Origin: DASZXJ01 sp035545895
GTDB lineage: Bacteria; Planctomycetota; Phycisphaerae; Tepidisphaerales; Tepidisphaeraceae
DNA: 34,040 nucleotides
Assembly: GCA_035545895.1 (NCBI GenBank)
Contig: DASZXJ010000179.1
Span: 1-34,040 of the forward strand
Direction: 5' to 3'
Part shown: one piece after another, positions 25,071 through 33,283 of the stretch
Numbering within the stretch: the stretch's first letter is position 1
Layout of the letters: each line of letters opens with the position of its first letter
Program-made: the position numbers and the translations under genes
The notes under the pieces: model-generated
What the model was told of the DNA's origin: nothing
The model's database searches: none
What the model saw: only the letters and a program-made list of their open reading frames with translations

Positions 25071-27215
25071 TTATGGACGGTTGATCTCGATCTGCCGGGT
25101 GACGGTTTCCAGGCAGGCAGACTCATCGCAGGCCTGATATTTCAGCGAGATTTGTACTTTTCCCGCTGGGTGATCGGCAAGCCGAATCTTGATGACCGCT
25201 TGCCCGCGATACGTATCGCCATGCGGATATGCAATTTCCGCAACGCGAGCATCTTGAACACGAACTTCCGTACCGACCAGGCCGGCAGTCGATGGCTCAT
25301 GCCCATTGATATGAAACGGCGGCAGAATGTTGAGCGTTAATTCCACCTCGGTTTCGCCCAGCCAACGTATTTCCACACGCACAACCCGCTCGGCCAATTC
25401 CCTGGGGGACAGCGGACGATCCATTTCGGATTGCTGCGATCCATTAACCAAAATCGGACCCTGCTCGCGCACACATCGCATCGCCGCCTGCACCATGGCG
25501 CTCATGCCTTCCCCCTGCTGCTGAAGCTGCGACACAAAAATGCCGATTGTTTTTCGCGCCGTCCTCTCATGGCCCAGATCAAGCATGCACATCGTGGCGA
25601 CCGCATTGCCGCTGGGCAGCGGACTGTCGCTGGCGACTTTCTGCCGCACGACCAAATCAGCAGCGCCGGCTTCAGTAAAGAAAAAGCCGCCCGATTCATC
25701 GCCAAACTTCCTGACCATCACTTCCGCCAATTCATTCGCCTGGTCCTTCCAGTCCAGCGCGAGCAGAGCTTGAACCATGAATGCATAGTCATCCAGAAAT
25801 CCTGCATACTTGGCTTGTCCATCCCGGCTTGTTCGATAAAGGGCGCCATCGGGAGTTTTGTGGTGATCGAGTAGAAGACGCGCTGCCTGTGAGGCAGCGG
25901 CCAGGTAGCGTTCTTCCTTCAATAGATTTCCCGCATGCGCCAAGGAGCGAATCATCAGGGCATTCCAACTGGTGATGATCTTCGTATCGAGCAGCGGCTG
26001 CTTCTTCTTTCGCCGAGCCTCATACAACTTCCGGCGTATTGCAACCGTTCGCGGATCATCTTCCATGGCTGGTCCATCGGGAAGATAAAGCACATTTTTA
26101 TCCGGCTGTCCCGAGCCATGATGCGGATCGGCAAAGTTCGGACCGCGATCCAATCCATACACTTTTGAAAAAAGGTCTGCTTCTTCCCTGCTCAGGATTT
26201 GTTTGACTTGATCGGCGGTCCAGACATAGGGCTCGCCTTCCATCGCATCGACTTCAGCATCGAAGGCCGTGTAAAACGCGCCATCGTGGCTGGTCATTTC
26301 GCGAAGCACAAAATCGAAAATGCCGCGTGCGACTTTGGCATATCGCGGCTCATCGAACTGCCGCGAAGCTTCGGTATAGATCCAGCCAAGCATCGCGTTG
26401 TCATACAGCATGATCTCAAAATGCGGCACGAGCCAATGGGCATCGGTCGAGTAGCGATGAAATCCGCCTCCCAGGTGATCGCGAATGCCGCCGTTGGCCA
26501 TGGCGTCCAGGGAATTTTTGATTTGCGATTTGCGATTTTTGATTTGGGATTTTTCAGTGAGCAGAAGTTCCAAGAGCGTTTCTCGCGGGAATTTAGGGGC
26601 GGAGCCGAACCCGCCGTTGACCGGGTCGTAATCGGAGGTGCTGCGGGCGATCAGGTTTTCCACGAAATGGGTGTCAATCGTAATCTCTCGCGATGGCGCA
26701 AGCGGTTGAGCCAATTGTTTGAGAATATTCAGAATCTGGTCGGCGCTTTTATTGACATCCTCGCGACGGTTGCGGTAGGCATCTTCGATGGCTTTGAGAA
26801 GCGTGACAAAACCGGGGCGGCCATGCGAATCGGCCGGCGGGAAATATGTGCCGCCATAGAACGGCCGCAAATTAGGCAGTAAAAAGACGCTCATCGGCCA
26901 GCCGCCGTGATGCGTCAGCACCTGCACGGCCGTCATATACAACTGATCGACATCGGGCCTTTCCTCGCGATCGACCTTGATGTTGATGAATCGGTCATTC
27001 ATCTCCTTTGCAATCGCTGGATTCTCAAACGATTGCCGCTCCATCACGTGACACCAGTAGCAGGTGCTGTAACCCACCGAAAGAAAGATCGGCTTGTTTT
27101 GCAAGCGCGCCGCCTCAAACGCCTCGGGGCCCCACGGATACCAATCCACCGGATTGTGGGCGTGCTGAAGCAAATACGGCGAGGTTTCGCGCGCCAGTCG
27201 ATTTGAGTAACTCAT
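25071..27215 (-). CDS. DUF255/YyaL-type thioredoxin-fold protein with C-terminal DsbD-like domain
   Basis: The 714-residue protein begins with the DUF255 thioredoxin-like domain (LLQHAHNPVDWYPWG, then GYSTCYWCHVMERQSFE with C52-x2-C55, IKVDREERPDVDQLYM), followed by an alpha-hairpin toroid like N-acylglucosamine epimerases (about 200-590). The last 100 residues end YQACDESACLE (C696, C701), like the N-terminal domain of DsbD. No signal peptide is seen. Function is unknown for the family; a thiol-redox role is inferred. Residues 222-234 (KSQIKNRKSQIKN) come from an in-frame intergenic-type repeat. The gene is divergent from rmuC, 51 bp away. Confidence 0.88.
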   Translation of the reverse strand: MSYSNRLARETSPYLLQHAHNPVDWYPWGPEAFEAARLQNKPIFLSVGYSTCYWCHVMERQSFENPAIAKEMNDRFINIKVDREERPDVDQLYMTAVQVLTHHGGWPMSVFLLPNLRPFYGGTYFPPADSHGRPGFVTLLKAIEDAYRNRREDVNKSADQILNILKQLAQPLAPSREITIDTHFVENLIARSTSDYDPVNGGFGSAPKFPRETLLELLLTEKSQIKNRKSQIKNSLDAMANGGIRDHLGGGFHRYSTDAHWLVPHFEIMLYDNAMLGWIYTEASRQFDEPRYAKVARGIFDFVLREMTSHDGAFYTAFDAEVDAMEGEPYVWTADQVKQILSREEADLFSKVYGLDRGPNFADPHHGSGQPDKNVLYLPDGPAMEDDPRTVAIRRKLYEARRKKKQPLLDTKIITSWNALMIRSLAHAGNLLKEERYLAAASQAARLLLDHHKTPDGALYRTSRDGQAKYAGFLDDYAFMVQALLALDWKDQANELAEVMVRKFGDESGGFFFTEAGAADLVVRQKVASDSPLPSGNAVATMCMLDLGHERTARKTIGIFVSQLQQQGEGMSAMVQAAMRCVREQGPILVNGSQQSEMDRPLSPRELAERVVRVEIRWLGETEVELTLNILPPFHINGHEPSTAGLVGTEVRVQDARVAEIAYPHGDTYRGQAVIKIRLADHPAGKVQISLKYQACDESACLETVTRQIEINRP
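26514..26552 (-). repeat. Heptad-type repeat read in frame inside the DUF255 gene
   Basis: Two 18-bp direct repeats (26514-26531 and 26535-26552, one mismatch, 21-bp period) are built from AAATC-type heptads, the same kind of sequence as at 68-106 in an intergenic region. They insert KSQIKN-R-KSQIKN into the toroid domain without breaking the frame. Confidence 0.65.
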
Positions 27216-27266
27216 CGCAAATCAGTCTATGCGGGCAAGGCTCATGCGGGTAGATTAAATGCCTGA

Positions 27267-28508
27267 ATGATGTCGTTCCTGGCTGGAATTATCGGTTTGG
27301 TCGTCGGCGGGGTCATCGCCTACCTGCTGGCGGAAAGGCGATTTCGCGCGCAGCTATCGGAATCTCATCAAAAAATCGCCGTCGCCGAAGAAACCTTGCA
27401 CCTGCGGCAGGAAGCAGAAGTCAAACTGCGTGAAACGTTTACGAGTCTTTCCGCCGACGCGCTGGCGAAAAATAACGAGGCATTTCTGAACCTCGCTCGC
27501 GAAAAATTTGCCACGCTTTCCGCGGAAGCCACTGGCTCGCTCGATGAACGCAAAGCCCAGATCGAAGGCCTGCTCAAACCGATGCAGGAAGTGCTGAATC
27601 AATATCAAACTCGCCTGGGTGATATCGAAAAATCGCGGGTCGAATCCTACAGCATGCTTCGCGAGCAACTTGGCACACTGGCAGAAACGCAGCGAACACT
27701 GAACCTTCAGACCACCCAGCTTGTCAGCGCCCTTCGAAGACCGCATGCGCGAGGCCAATGGGGCGAAGTCGCGCTGCGGCGGCTGGTGGAATTGGCGGGA
27801 ATGACCATGCGCTGTGATTTCGTCGAGCAGCATTCCGTCAACACAGAAGACAGCCGGCAGCGACCGGACATGATCGTCAATCTGCCCGGCAAACGGCAGA
27901 TCATCATCGACTGCAAGGCCGTTCTCGATGGCTTTCTCGATGCAACGACCGCGCCAGACGAAGAAACCCGCCGCGCTCATATCGCCCGGCATTGCAAGCA
28001 GGTGCGCTCGCGGGCGATGGAGTTATCGACCAAGGCCTATTGGAGCCAGTTCCAGCAGTCGCCGGAATATGTGGTGATGTTCCTGCCCGGTGAAGCGTTT
28101 CTTTATGCCGCTGTCGAGCACGATGGGTCGCTGATCGAAGATTGCCTGAAGAATCGCGTGATCGTCGCCACGCCGACAACTTTGATCGCATTGCTCAAGG
28201 CCATCGAATTTGGCTGGCGGCAGGAACAGGTGGCCCACAATGCCGAGGAAGTTCGCAAGCTCGGCACGGAACTTTACGAAAGGCTGGTCATTCTCGCCAA
28301 TCATTTCAGCAAGCTGGGATCGAGCATCGATCAATCGGTGAAGGTTTACAACGATCTGCTGGGTTCGCTGGAATCGCGCGTGCTGGTGACTGGCCGCAAG
28401 ATGGGAGAGCTTGGCGCGAAATCGACGGGAGAATTGCCTGAATTGGAACCGATCGATCGTCAGACGCGGGAATTGTCCGCATCGCTGCGAAATGAAAGCG
28501 ATCGCTGA
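27267..28508 (+). CDS. rmuC: RmuC-family DNA recombination protein
   Basis: The 413-residue protein has an N-terminal membrane helix (about 4-23), a long coiled coil (about 24-150), and the RmuC domain: RGQWGE at 162-167, and a PD-(D/E)xK-like nuclease core with D201 (RPDMIV), D215 and K217 (IIIDCKAV). It limits inversion at short inverted repeats in E. coli, by a probable nuclease action. The 3' end overlaps the convergent DUF502 gene by 49 bp. Confidence 0.92.
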   Translation: MMSFLAGIIGLVVGGVIAYLLAERRFRAQLSESHQKIAVAEETLHLRQEAEVKLRETFTSLSADALAKNNEAFLNLAREKFATLSAEATGSLDERKAQIEGLLKPMQEVLNQYQTRLGDIEKSRVESYSMLREQLGTLAETQRTLNLQTTQLVSALRRPHARGQWGEVALRRLVELAGMTMRCDFVEQHSVNTEDSRQRPDMIVNLPGKRQIIIDCKAVLDGFLDATTAPDEETRRAHIARHCKQVRSRAMELSTKAYWSQFQQSPEYVVMFLPGEAFLYAAVEHDGSLIEDCLKNRVIVATPTTLIALLKAIEFGWRQEQVAHNAEEVRKLGTELYERLVILANHFSKLGSSIDQSVKVYNDLLGSLESRVLVTGRKMGELGAKSTGELPELEPIDRQTRELSASLRNESDR

Positions 28509-29086
28509 ACTGCCTGCCCCACTTCGGTCGGCACATAGTTTCCCATTGAAAGGATTACTTTGAATGCTTCTTCGGCGGAGATGTCAATCATCATGCATTT
28601 TTCGCGCGCGACGAAATACAGCCGGCCGCTGACCGGGTTCGGAGTCACAGGCACGAAAACGCAGAGAACACCTGCCCCGCCATCGACGGGTCGGCCGCTG
28701 GTGAAACCCAGTAAATTGGAAACGCCGGTCTCATCCGGGATCAACACGCAATGTGAAAACACCCCTTCCGTGCCGCCGGGGGTGATTGCGACATGTTTCC
28801 ATGTTGTATAAAGCTGTCGCAATCCCGGCACGCGCACGAGCAGTGAATCGACCGCCCGAATCACCATCTTGCCGACCGACAATGTCGCCACGAGCCCGGC
28901 CAAATAGATGATCGAAAGGACCAGGATAATCCCCAGAAGCGGCATCGCCCGGCCAAAGAAATATTCGGAGATGACCCCGGTCCATTCATACAACTTGTAG
29001 ATCAGAAAAACCGTGACCGCCAGCGGCACGACCGCAAATATGCCCGCCAGGAATGTGTTGCGAAGATGTGATTGCATCACGCGCAT
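28460..29086 (-). CDS. DUF502 membrane protein
   Basis: The 208-residue protein has two N-terminal membrane helices (about 10-31 and 48-70). The soluble part has the conserved DUF502 pattern VPGLRQLYTTWK and GFTSG, then VFVPVTPNPVSG and EEAFKVILSMG. The family has no settled function; it sits in the cytoplasmic membrane. The first ATG is used, and a second (codon 4) is possible. Confidence 0.85.
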   Translation of the reverse strand: MRVMQSHLRNTFLAGIFAVVPLAVTVFLIYKLYEWTGVISEYFFGRAMPLLGIILVLSIIYLAGLVATLSVGKMVIRAVDSLLVRVPGLRQLYTTWKHVAITPGGTEGVFSHCVLIPDETGVSNLLGFTSGRPVDGGAGVLCVFVPVTPNPVSGRLYFVAREKCMMIDISAEEAFKVILSMGNYVPTEVGQAVQRSLSFRSDADNSRV

Positions 29087-29126
29087 GTTCTGATCTGCCG
29101 ACTATCTGATTAGGCCGCTCCATTGT

Positions 29127-29236
29127 AATGACGAATGACCAAACCAGAATAACGAATGAATGACGAAATCCGAATGACGAACGAGGCGGATGATTCAGTT
29201 CTCTTTTTCGTCATTCTGGTTTGGTGATTCGTCATT
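29127..29236. repeat. Large imperfect inverted repeat abutting the epimerase stop
   Basis: Arms of 30 bp (29127-29156, starting AATGACGAATGACCAAACC, and 29207-29236) match at 28 positions and enclose 50 bp. The right arm ends at the base before the epimerase stop codon. The inner part (CGAAATCCGAATGACGAA) recurs at the window start. It could fold as a long hairpin at the 3' end of the epimerase transcript, or be a miniature element. Confidence 0.65.
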
Positions 29237-30169
29237 TCACAACCACCCGTTCTCACGCCACCATTTCACGTAGCGATCGATCCCGACATTTAGCGACACC
29301 TTGGGTTCGTAGCCAAGCAGTTGCCTGGCCTTGGTGATGTCGGCAATGTAGTGCGTCACTTCGCCGGCCTGCGTGGGCTGATCGTTGACCACAGCCGATC
29401 GCCCGACATTCTTCTCGATCAACTGCACGAGTTCGCCAAGGGTATGTCCTTCTCCATACGCGAGGTTAATCGTCTGATTCACGACCTTGCCGGACGCCAA
29501 TCTATCAATGCCCGCCACAATACCGGCCACGCAATCATCAACATACGTGAAATCAAGCATCTTCTTGCGGCCAAACACCGTGATGCTCTCACCCTTGGCG
29601 ATCTTCTTCACAAAGAGCGGAATCACGCGCTCCATGCGCTCCAGATCGTTGTCGTAGCGACCGTAGACATTGCTGAATCGAAAAACCAGGTGCGGCAGCT
29701 TATAGCAGCGCGAATAGCTGTAGAAAAACGCTTCGCCGGCAATCTTGCTCGCTGAATATGGGCTTTCCGCCACCACGAAGTCAGCGGCTGTTTCATCCGT
29801 TGAGATGCGTTGAATATCTCCATACACTTCGCGGCTTGATCCAAAGACGATCGGTGTTTTCAAATTTCTCGCCATCTCGATGGCCGCGAAGCTCATCTCT
29901 ACGTTTTCCAGTGCTTTTTGCGGTTCTTTGACGAGCTGAAACACCTTCGCCCATGCCGCCAGATGAACGATGATGTCCGGCTTCCAAGGCGGCTGATAGT
30001 CGATCTGCTTTCGCGCGATTTTTACCAGGTCTATGATGTCGGTAGCGACCTGATTGGTCCACGCATTTTCCCGATGATCCAGCCCGCGTACCTCATCGCC
30101 GCGGCGATGGAGCGCGATTGCCAGATTGGTGCCGATCTGTCCGGAGGACCCCGTCACGAGGATCTTCAT
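29237..30169 (-). CDS. NAD-dependent epimerase/dehydratase (extended SDR)
   Basis: The protein starts at MKILVTGSSGQIG, with the NAD-binding GxxGxxG at residues 8-14 counted loosely; the 12 residues upstream of 30169 in the same frame do not suit the fold. It has 310 residues, with the SDR active-site YSASK and an upstream SSREVYG, so Ser, Tyr and Lys are present. The layout resembles UDP-glucose 4-epimerases and GDP-sugar dehydratases, which modify nucleotide sugars for surface polysaccharides. The substrate cannot be named. No strong ribosome site is visible. Confidence 0.88.
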   Translation of the reverse strand: MKILVTGSSGQIGTNLAIALHRRGDEVRGLDHRENAWTNQVATDIIDLVKIARKQIDYQPPWKPDIIVHLAAWAKVFQLVKEPQKALENVEMSFAAIEMARNLKTPIVFGSSREVYGDIQRISTDETAADFVVAESPYSASKIAGEAFFYSYSRCYKLPHLVFRFSNVYGRYDNDLERMERVIPLFVKKIAKGESITVFGRKKMLDFTYVDDCVAGIVAGIDRLASGKVVNQTINLAYGEGHTLGELVQLIEKNVGRSAVVNDQPTQAGEVTHYIADITKARQLLGYEPKVSLNVGIDRYVKWWRENGWL

Positions 30170-30280
30170 GGCGAGGATGGTCGAGGCGAACGCGATGCGC
30201 GTCAAGTGCCGAAATTAACGGAAACAATCGAAATATCAGATCGAATCAGGTCTTAACTAGGACAGAATTCCCCCAGAACG

Positions 30281-30299
30281 CCCACGGCGCTGCCGTGGG
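30281..30299. repeat. Palindrome CCCACGGC-GCT-GCCGTGGG
   Basis: An eight-pair perfect stem with a 3-base loop in the gap between the epimerase and argG. No T-run follows on either strand, so it looks like a REP-type palindrome rather than a terminator. Confidence 0.5.
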
Positions 30300-30350
30300 G
30301 TCTCGTGCACAAGTGATCTACTTCGCCATACGCATAAAAATGGAACTAAA

Positions 30351-30364
30351 AAGAATGTATTCTT
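30351..30364. promoter_or_regulatory. Inverted repeat in the argG upstream region
   Basis: AAGAAT-GT-ATTCTT lies 92 bp before the argG start. AT-rich inverted repeats of this kind occur in ARG boxes, but only the ATTC half resembles that consensus, so the role is uncertain. Confidence 0.25.
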
Positions 30365-30455
30365 CCGTGTAGCTGCAAGCCCAAGCGGCTTGACTCAATG
30401 TGGCCATTTTCATCGCGATGCTTATACTGATCGGAATCAACTGAGAAGCAAAATA

Positions 30456-31673
30456 ATGTTGCCATCACCCCCTAAAAAAATCGTCCTTGCTTACAGCGGC
30501 GGGCTGGATACCTCCGTCATTCTTCCTTGGCTGAAAGAACGCTATCCCGGCGTGAAACTGGTCGCGTTTGCCGCGGAACTCGGGCAGGGAGATGAACTTA
30601 AAGGCATTGAAGACAAGGCCCGGAAGAGCGGCGCCGATGAAGTCGTTATCATGGATCTGCGCCAGGAGTTTGCCGAAAAGTATTGTTTCCCGATGCTGCG
30701 AGCCCACGCGATTTATGAGCAGGATTACTTGCTGGGCACGAGCATTGCCCGGCCTTTGATTGCCGCCAAGCAGGTTGAAGTTGCCAGACAAATCAATGCC
30801 GACAGCGTCGGCCACGGTGCCACCGGTAAAGGCAACGACCAGGTCCGTTTCGAACTGACCTACATGGCGCTTGGCCCGGACCTGAAGATCATCGCACCAT
30901 GGAAAGATCCCAAGTTTGAACTGCGAGATCGCGAGAGCGCCGTGGATTACGCGCAGAAAAAAGGAATCCCGATCCCGGTCAGCAAAAAGAAGATTTATAG
31001 CCAGGACCGAAACCTCTGGCATATCAGTCACGAAGGCGCTGAGATTGAAAAACCCGAAGCCGAGCCAAATTGGGAAGCCTGTTTGACGATGGTCGTTCCG
31101 CCGGAGAAGGCGCCGGACCAGGCGGAGATCGTCGAAGTCGGCTTCGAAGCAGGCGTGCCTGTTTCAGTCAACGGATCGAAAATGTCCGGCGAGAAAATCA
31201 TCGCCACGCTCAACCAAATTGGTGGAAAGCATGGGGTCGGCGTCGTCGTGCTCGCGGAAAACCGGCTGGTCGGCATGAAATCGCGCGGCGTGTACGAAAC
31301 GCCGGGCGGCACCATTCTGTACGAAGCCCACAAAGCGCTTGAGCAGATTTGCATCGAACGTGAAACGCTGCATTACAAGCAACAAGTAGCCCTGAGGTAT
31401 GCCGAACTGGTTTATTACGGACAGTGGTTTCATCCTCTCCGCGAAAGTTTGCAGGCGTTCATCGACCATACGAATGCAACGGTCACCGGCACGGTGAAGG
31501 TTCGGCTGTTCAAGGGCCGAGCCATGCAGGTCGGCGCGACCAGCCCGCATAGCCTGTACGACCCGCAGCTCGCCAGTTTCAGCATGGAGGGCTACGACGT
31601 CACTGCCGCACGCGGATTCATCGATCTGTTCGGCCTGCCAATGAAAGTGGCCAGCCAGAAGAAGCGTTGGTGA
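30456..31673 (+). CDS. argG: Argininosuccinate synthase ArgG
   Basis: The 405-residue enzyme joins citrulline and aspartate, using ATP, in arginine synthesis. The PP-loop AYSGGLDTS lies at 12-20; other conserved parts are ADSVGHGATGKGNDQVRFE, IAPWKDP and SRGVYETPGGTIL. The frame is open further upstream but ATG 30456 is chosen because it gives the family N-terminus and a GAGAAG ribosome site lies just before. TATACT (30423-30428) may be the -10 box. No other arginine gene lies in the window. Confidence 0.96.
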   Translation: MLPSPPKKIVLAYSGGLDTSVILPWLKERYPGVKLVAFAAELGQGDELKGIEDKARKSGADEVVIMDLRQEFAEKYCFPMLRAHAIYEQDYLLGTSIARPLIAAKQVEVARQINADSVGHGATGKGNDQVRFELTYMALGPDLKIIAPWKDPKFELRDRESAVDYAQKKGIPIPVSKKKIYSQDRNLWHISHEGAEIEKPEAEPNWEACLTMVVPPEKAPDQAEIVEVGFEAGVPVSVNGSKMSGEKIIATLNQIGGKHGVGVVVLAENRLVGMKSRGVYETPGGTILYEAHKALEQICIERETLHYKQQVALRYAELVYYGQWFHPLRESLQAFIDHTNATVTGTVKVRLFKGRAMQVGATSPHSLYDPQLASFSMEGYDVTAARGFIDLFGLPMKVASQKKRW

Positions 31674-31693
31674 CTGACTCGGGCGGTAATCCC

Positions 31694-31912
31694 ATGATAT
31701 CCGACACCGTTAAATCGATTCCGAAGGAATGGCTCGAAGAGTTCGAGGCCGCGTCGCGGCGGTCTCTCGAGACTCGCATGCGGTATTCCTTTATTCGTAC
31801 ATACAAGCCGGTGCTCGATGATGTGCCATTTCGAGCCTTTGAAACGATGGAAGAATATCGTCGGTGGTGCGAACAATCACTTCCAAAATGGTTGGGTTAT
31901 GAGCGTGTTTGA
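31694..31912 (+). CDS. Small acidic/Trp-rich protein paired with a nucleotidyltransferase
   Basis: The 72-residue protein starts with ATG 31694 (an earlier in-frame TTG overlaps argG). It has a helical first half (KEWLEEFEAASRRSLE) and the C-terminus FETMEEYRRWCEQSLPKWLGYE. It has no known name, but I recall that short proteins with this ending often precede nucleotidyltransferase genes. It overlaps the next start by 14 bp, so translation is coupled. A toxin-antitoxin-like partnership is inference. Confidence 0.6.
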   Translation: MISDTVKSIPKEWLEEFEAASRRSLETRMRYSFIRTYKPVLDDVPFRAFETMEEYRRWCEQSLPKWLGYERV

Positions 31913-32369
31913 TTACAAGCAAGCTCAGGAAGTGCGCGATGCCTTCGCTCGCCATGGCGTCAGGTACTTATTCATTGGAAAGTCGGGCGCTATCTTGCTT
32001 GGATTTCCTGACACCACCCAGGATGCCGACCTTTATATGGCCAAGTCTTCTGAAAATGGGCTCAATGCAGTAGCAGCATTGAAAGAGCTCGGATTCGCAA
32101 TCACGGATTCGCAAAAAGAAGAAATCACACGAGGCAAAGACTTCATTCAGATTAAGAATGGCCCATTTGATCTTGATCTGATTTTCGCCCCTGATGGAAT
32201 TGAAGGATTTGAAGATGCATGGGCAAGGCACATCGATGTTGAAGGATTCCCTGTCTGCAATATCGACGACATTATCGCGAGCAAGCAGGCGGCACATCGG
32301 CGGAAAGACATTGAGAGTCTGCCTCGTTTAATCGGCTTCCGCGACTACTGGAAAAGCAGGCATTCATGA
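31899..32369 (+). CDS. Minimal nucleotidyltransferase-fold protein
   Basis: The 156-residue protein shows the nucleotidyltransferase signature: GKSGAILLG (27-35), the acidic pair D42/D44 in TQDADLY, and a third acid D93 in FDLDLIF, followed by SKQAAHRRKD. Enzymes of this fold transfer nucleotides to protein or RNA, and several toxin or antitoxin families belong here (MNT, AbiEii). All catalytic acids are kept, so activity is plausible. It overlaps the small gene before it by 14 bp and its stop overlaps glcE by four bases. The module sits between argG and a shortened glcE. Confidence 0.75.
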   Translation: MSVFDYKQAQEVRDAFARHGVRYLFIGKSGAILLGFPDTTQDADLYMAKSSENGLNAVAALKELGFAITDSQKEEITRGKDFIQIKNGPFDLDLIFAPDGIEGFEDAWARHIDVEGFPVCNIDDIIASKQAAHRRKDIESLPRLIGFRDYWKSRHS

Positions 32370-33283
32370 CGGCACCCTCCATCCATCGTGAATCACGGCG
32401 ACGGCTCGTGGCATGCAGCGAGATCGACCATCACGTCGCCGATCTCACGATGACTGCGTCGGCGGATGTGACGCTGCAGCGATTGCAGGACAAACTTGCG
32501 CAGGCCGATCAATGGCTGCCGATTGATGGCGATCCACGCCTGTCGCTGGGTACGCTGGTTGAGACCAATTCATCGGGGCCGTTACGGCTGGGATTTGGTG
32601 CCTGGCGCGACCTGCTGCTCGGGTCACAGTTCATAACCCAAAATGGCCAGCTCATTACCGCCGGCGGGCGGACTATGAAAAATGTCGCGGGCTACGATCT
32701 CACCAAGTTTGTCATCGGCCAGCATGGAGTGTTCGCAAAGGTCCAGACGATCACGACGAGGACATACAAGCGTCCCGCCGCGGCGCTGCTCGCCAGCTTT
32801 GCTGAATCGGATCAATTGACGGGTGAATTATTACCGACCCCCTGCCGGCCACACTGGTCGATGCTCGCGGATAACAAGCTTTATTGCGGCTACCTGGGCA
32901 ACGAGCATGCCATCAACTTCTACGAATCGCAGGTTCGCCGGCGTGAACCCCGGGAAGTGAAACGACAATCATTGCAGGATGACATCGATTTTCGCGCCGC
33001 GCATTGGTTGCCCGAACGAACGAGCCTGACATTTCGAGCCGCCGTGCCTCCTTCGCGCATCCTGGAATTCGCCAAGCGCGCCGGCCTTTCGCAGTACGCA
33101 GCCGACGCGGCATTCGGAATCGTTGTCGGACCGTATAGCGAAACCGACAAATTTAATCTATGTCAAGCCGCCGATGCCGTCGGCGGAAAAGTATTCTTCG
33201 CCCAGGACGCGCAAAACTTTTACGGCGCGACCGGCCCGGAAATGGAACTTTTGAACCGGCTACAATCTGCCTTCAACGCATGA
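32366..33283 (+). CDS. glcE: Glycolate oxidase FAD-binding subunit GlcE, short N-terminus
   Basis: The 305-residue protein has the FAD-binding domain landmarks SLGTLVETNSSGPLRLG (60-76), RDLLLG and GGRTMKNVAGYDLTKF (100-115), and the C-terminal cap. GlcE partners GlcD and GlcF in oxidation of glycolate to glyoxylate. E. coli GlcE is 350 residues; here the sequence opens at a point matching about its residue 49 in my recollection, so the first FAD-contact loop (usually GGxS) is missing. The start overlaps the nucleotidyltransferase stop (ATGA) and its own stop overlaps glcF (ATGA). No GlcD gene is seen. Confidence 0.8.
   Translation: MTAPSIHRESRRRLVACSEIDHHVADLTMTASADVTLQRLQDKLAQADQWLPIDGDPRLSLGTLVETNSSGPLRLGFGAWRDLLLGSQFITQNGQLITAGGRTMKNVAGYDLTKFVIGQHGVFAKVQTITTRTYKRPAAALLASFAESDQLTGELLPTPCRPHWSMLADNKLYCGYLGNEHAINFYESQVRRREPREVKRQSLQDDIDFRAAHWLPERTSLTFRAAVPPSRILEFAKRAGLSQYAADAAFGIVVGPYSETDKFNLCQAADAVGGKVFFAQDAQNFYGATGPEMELLNRLQSAFNA

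Noticed and set aside
30390..30455. Longer argG start at 30390
   Set aside because: The extra 22 residues are unlike ArgG; ATG 30456 begins with the family N-terminus just before AYSGGLDTS.
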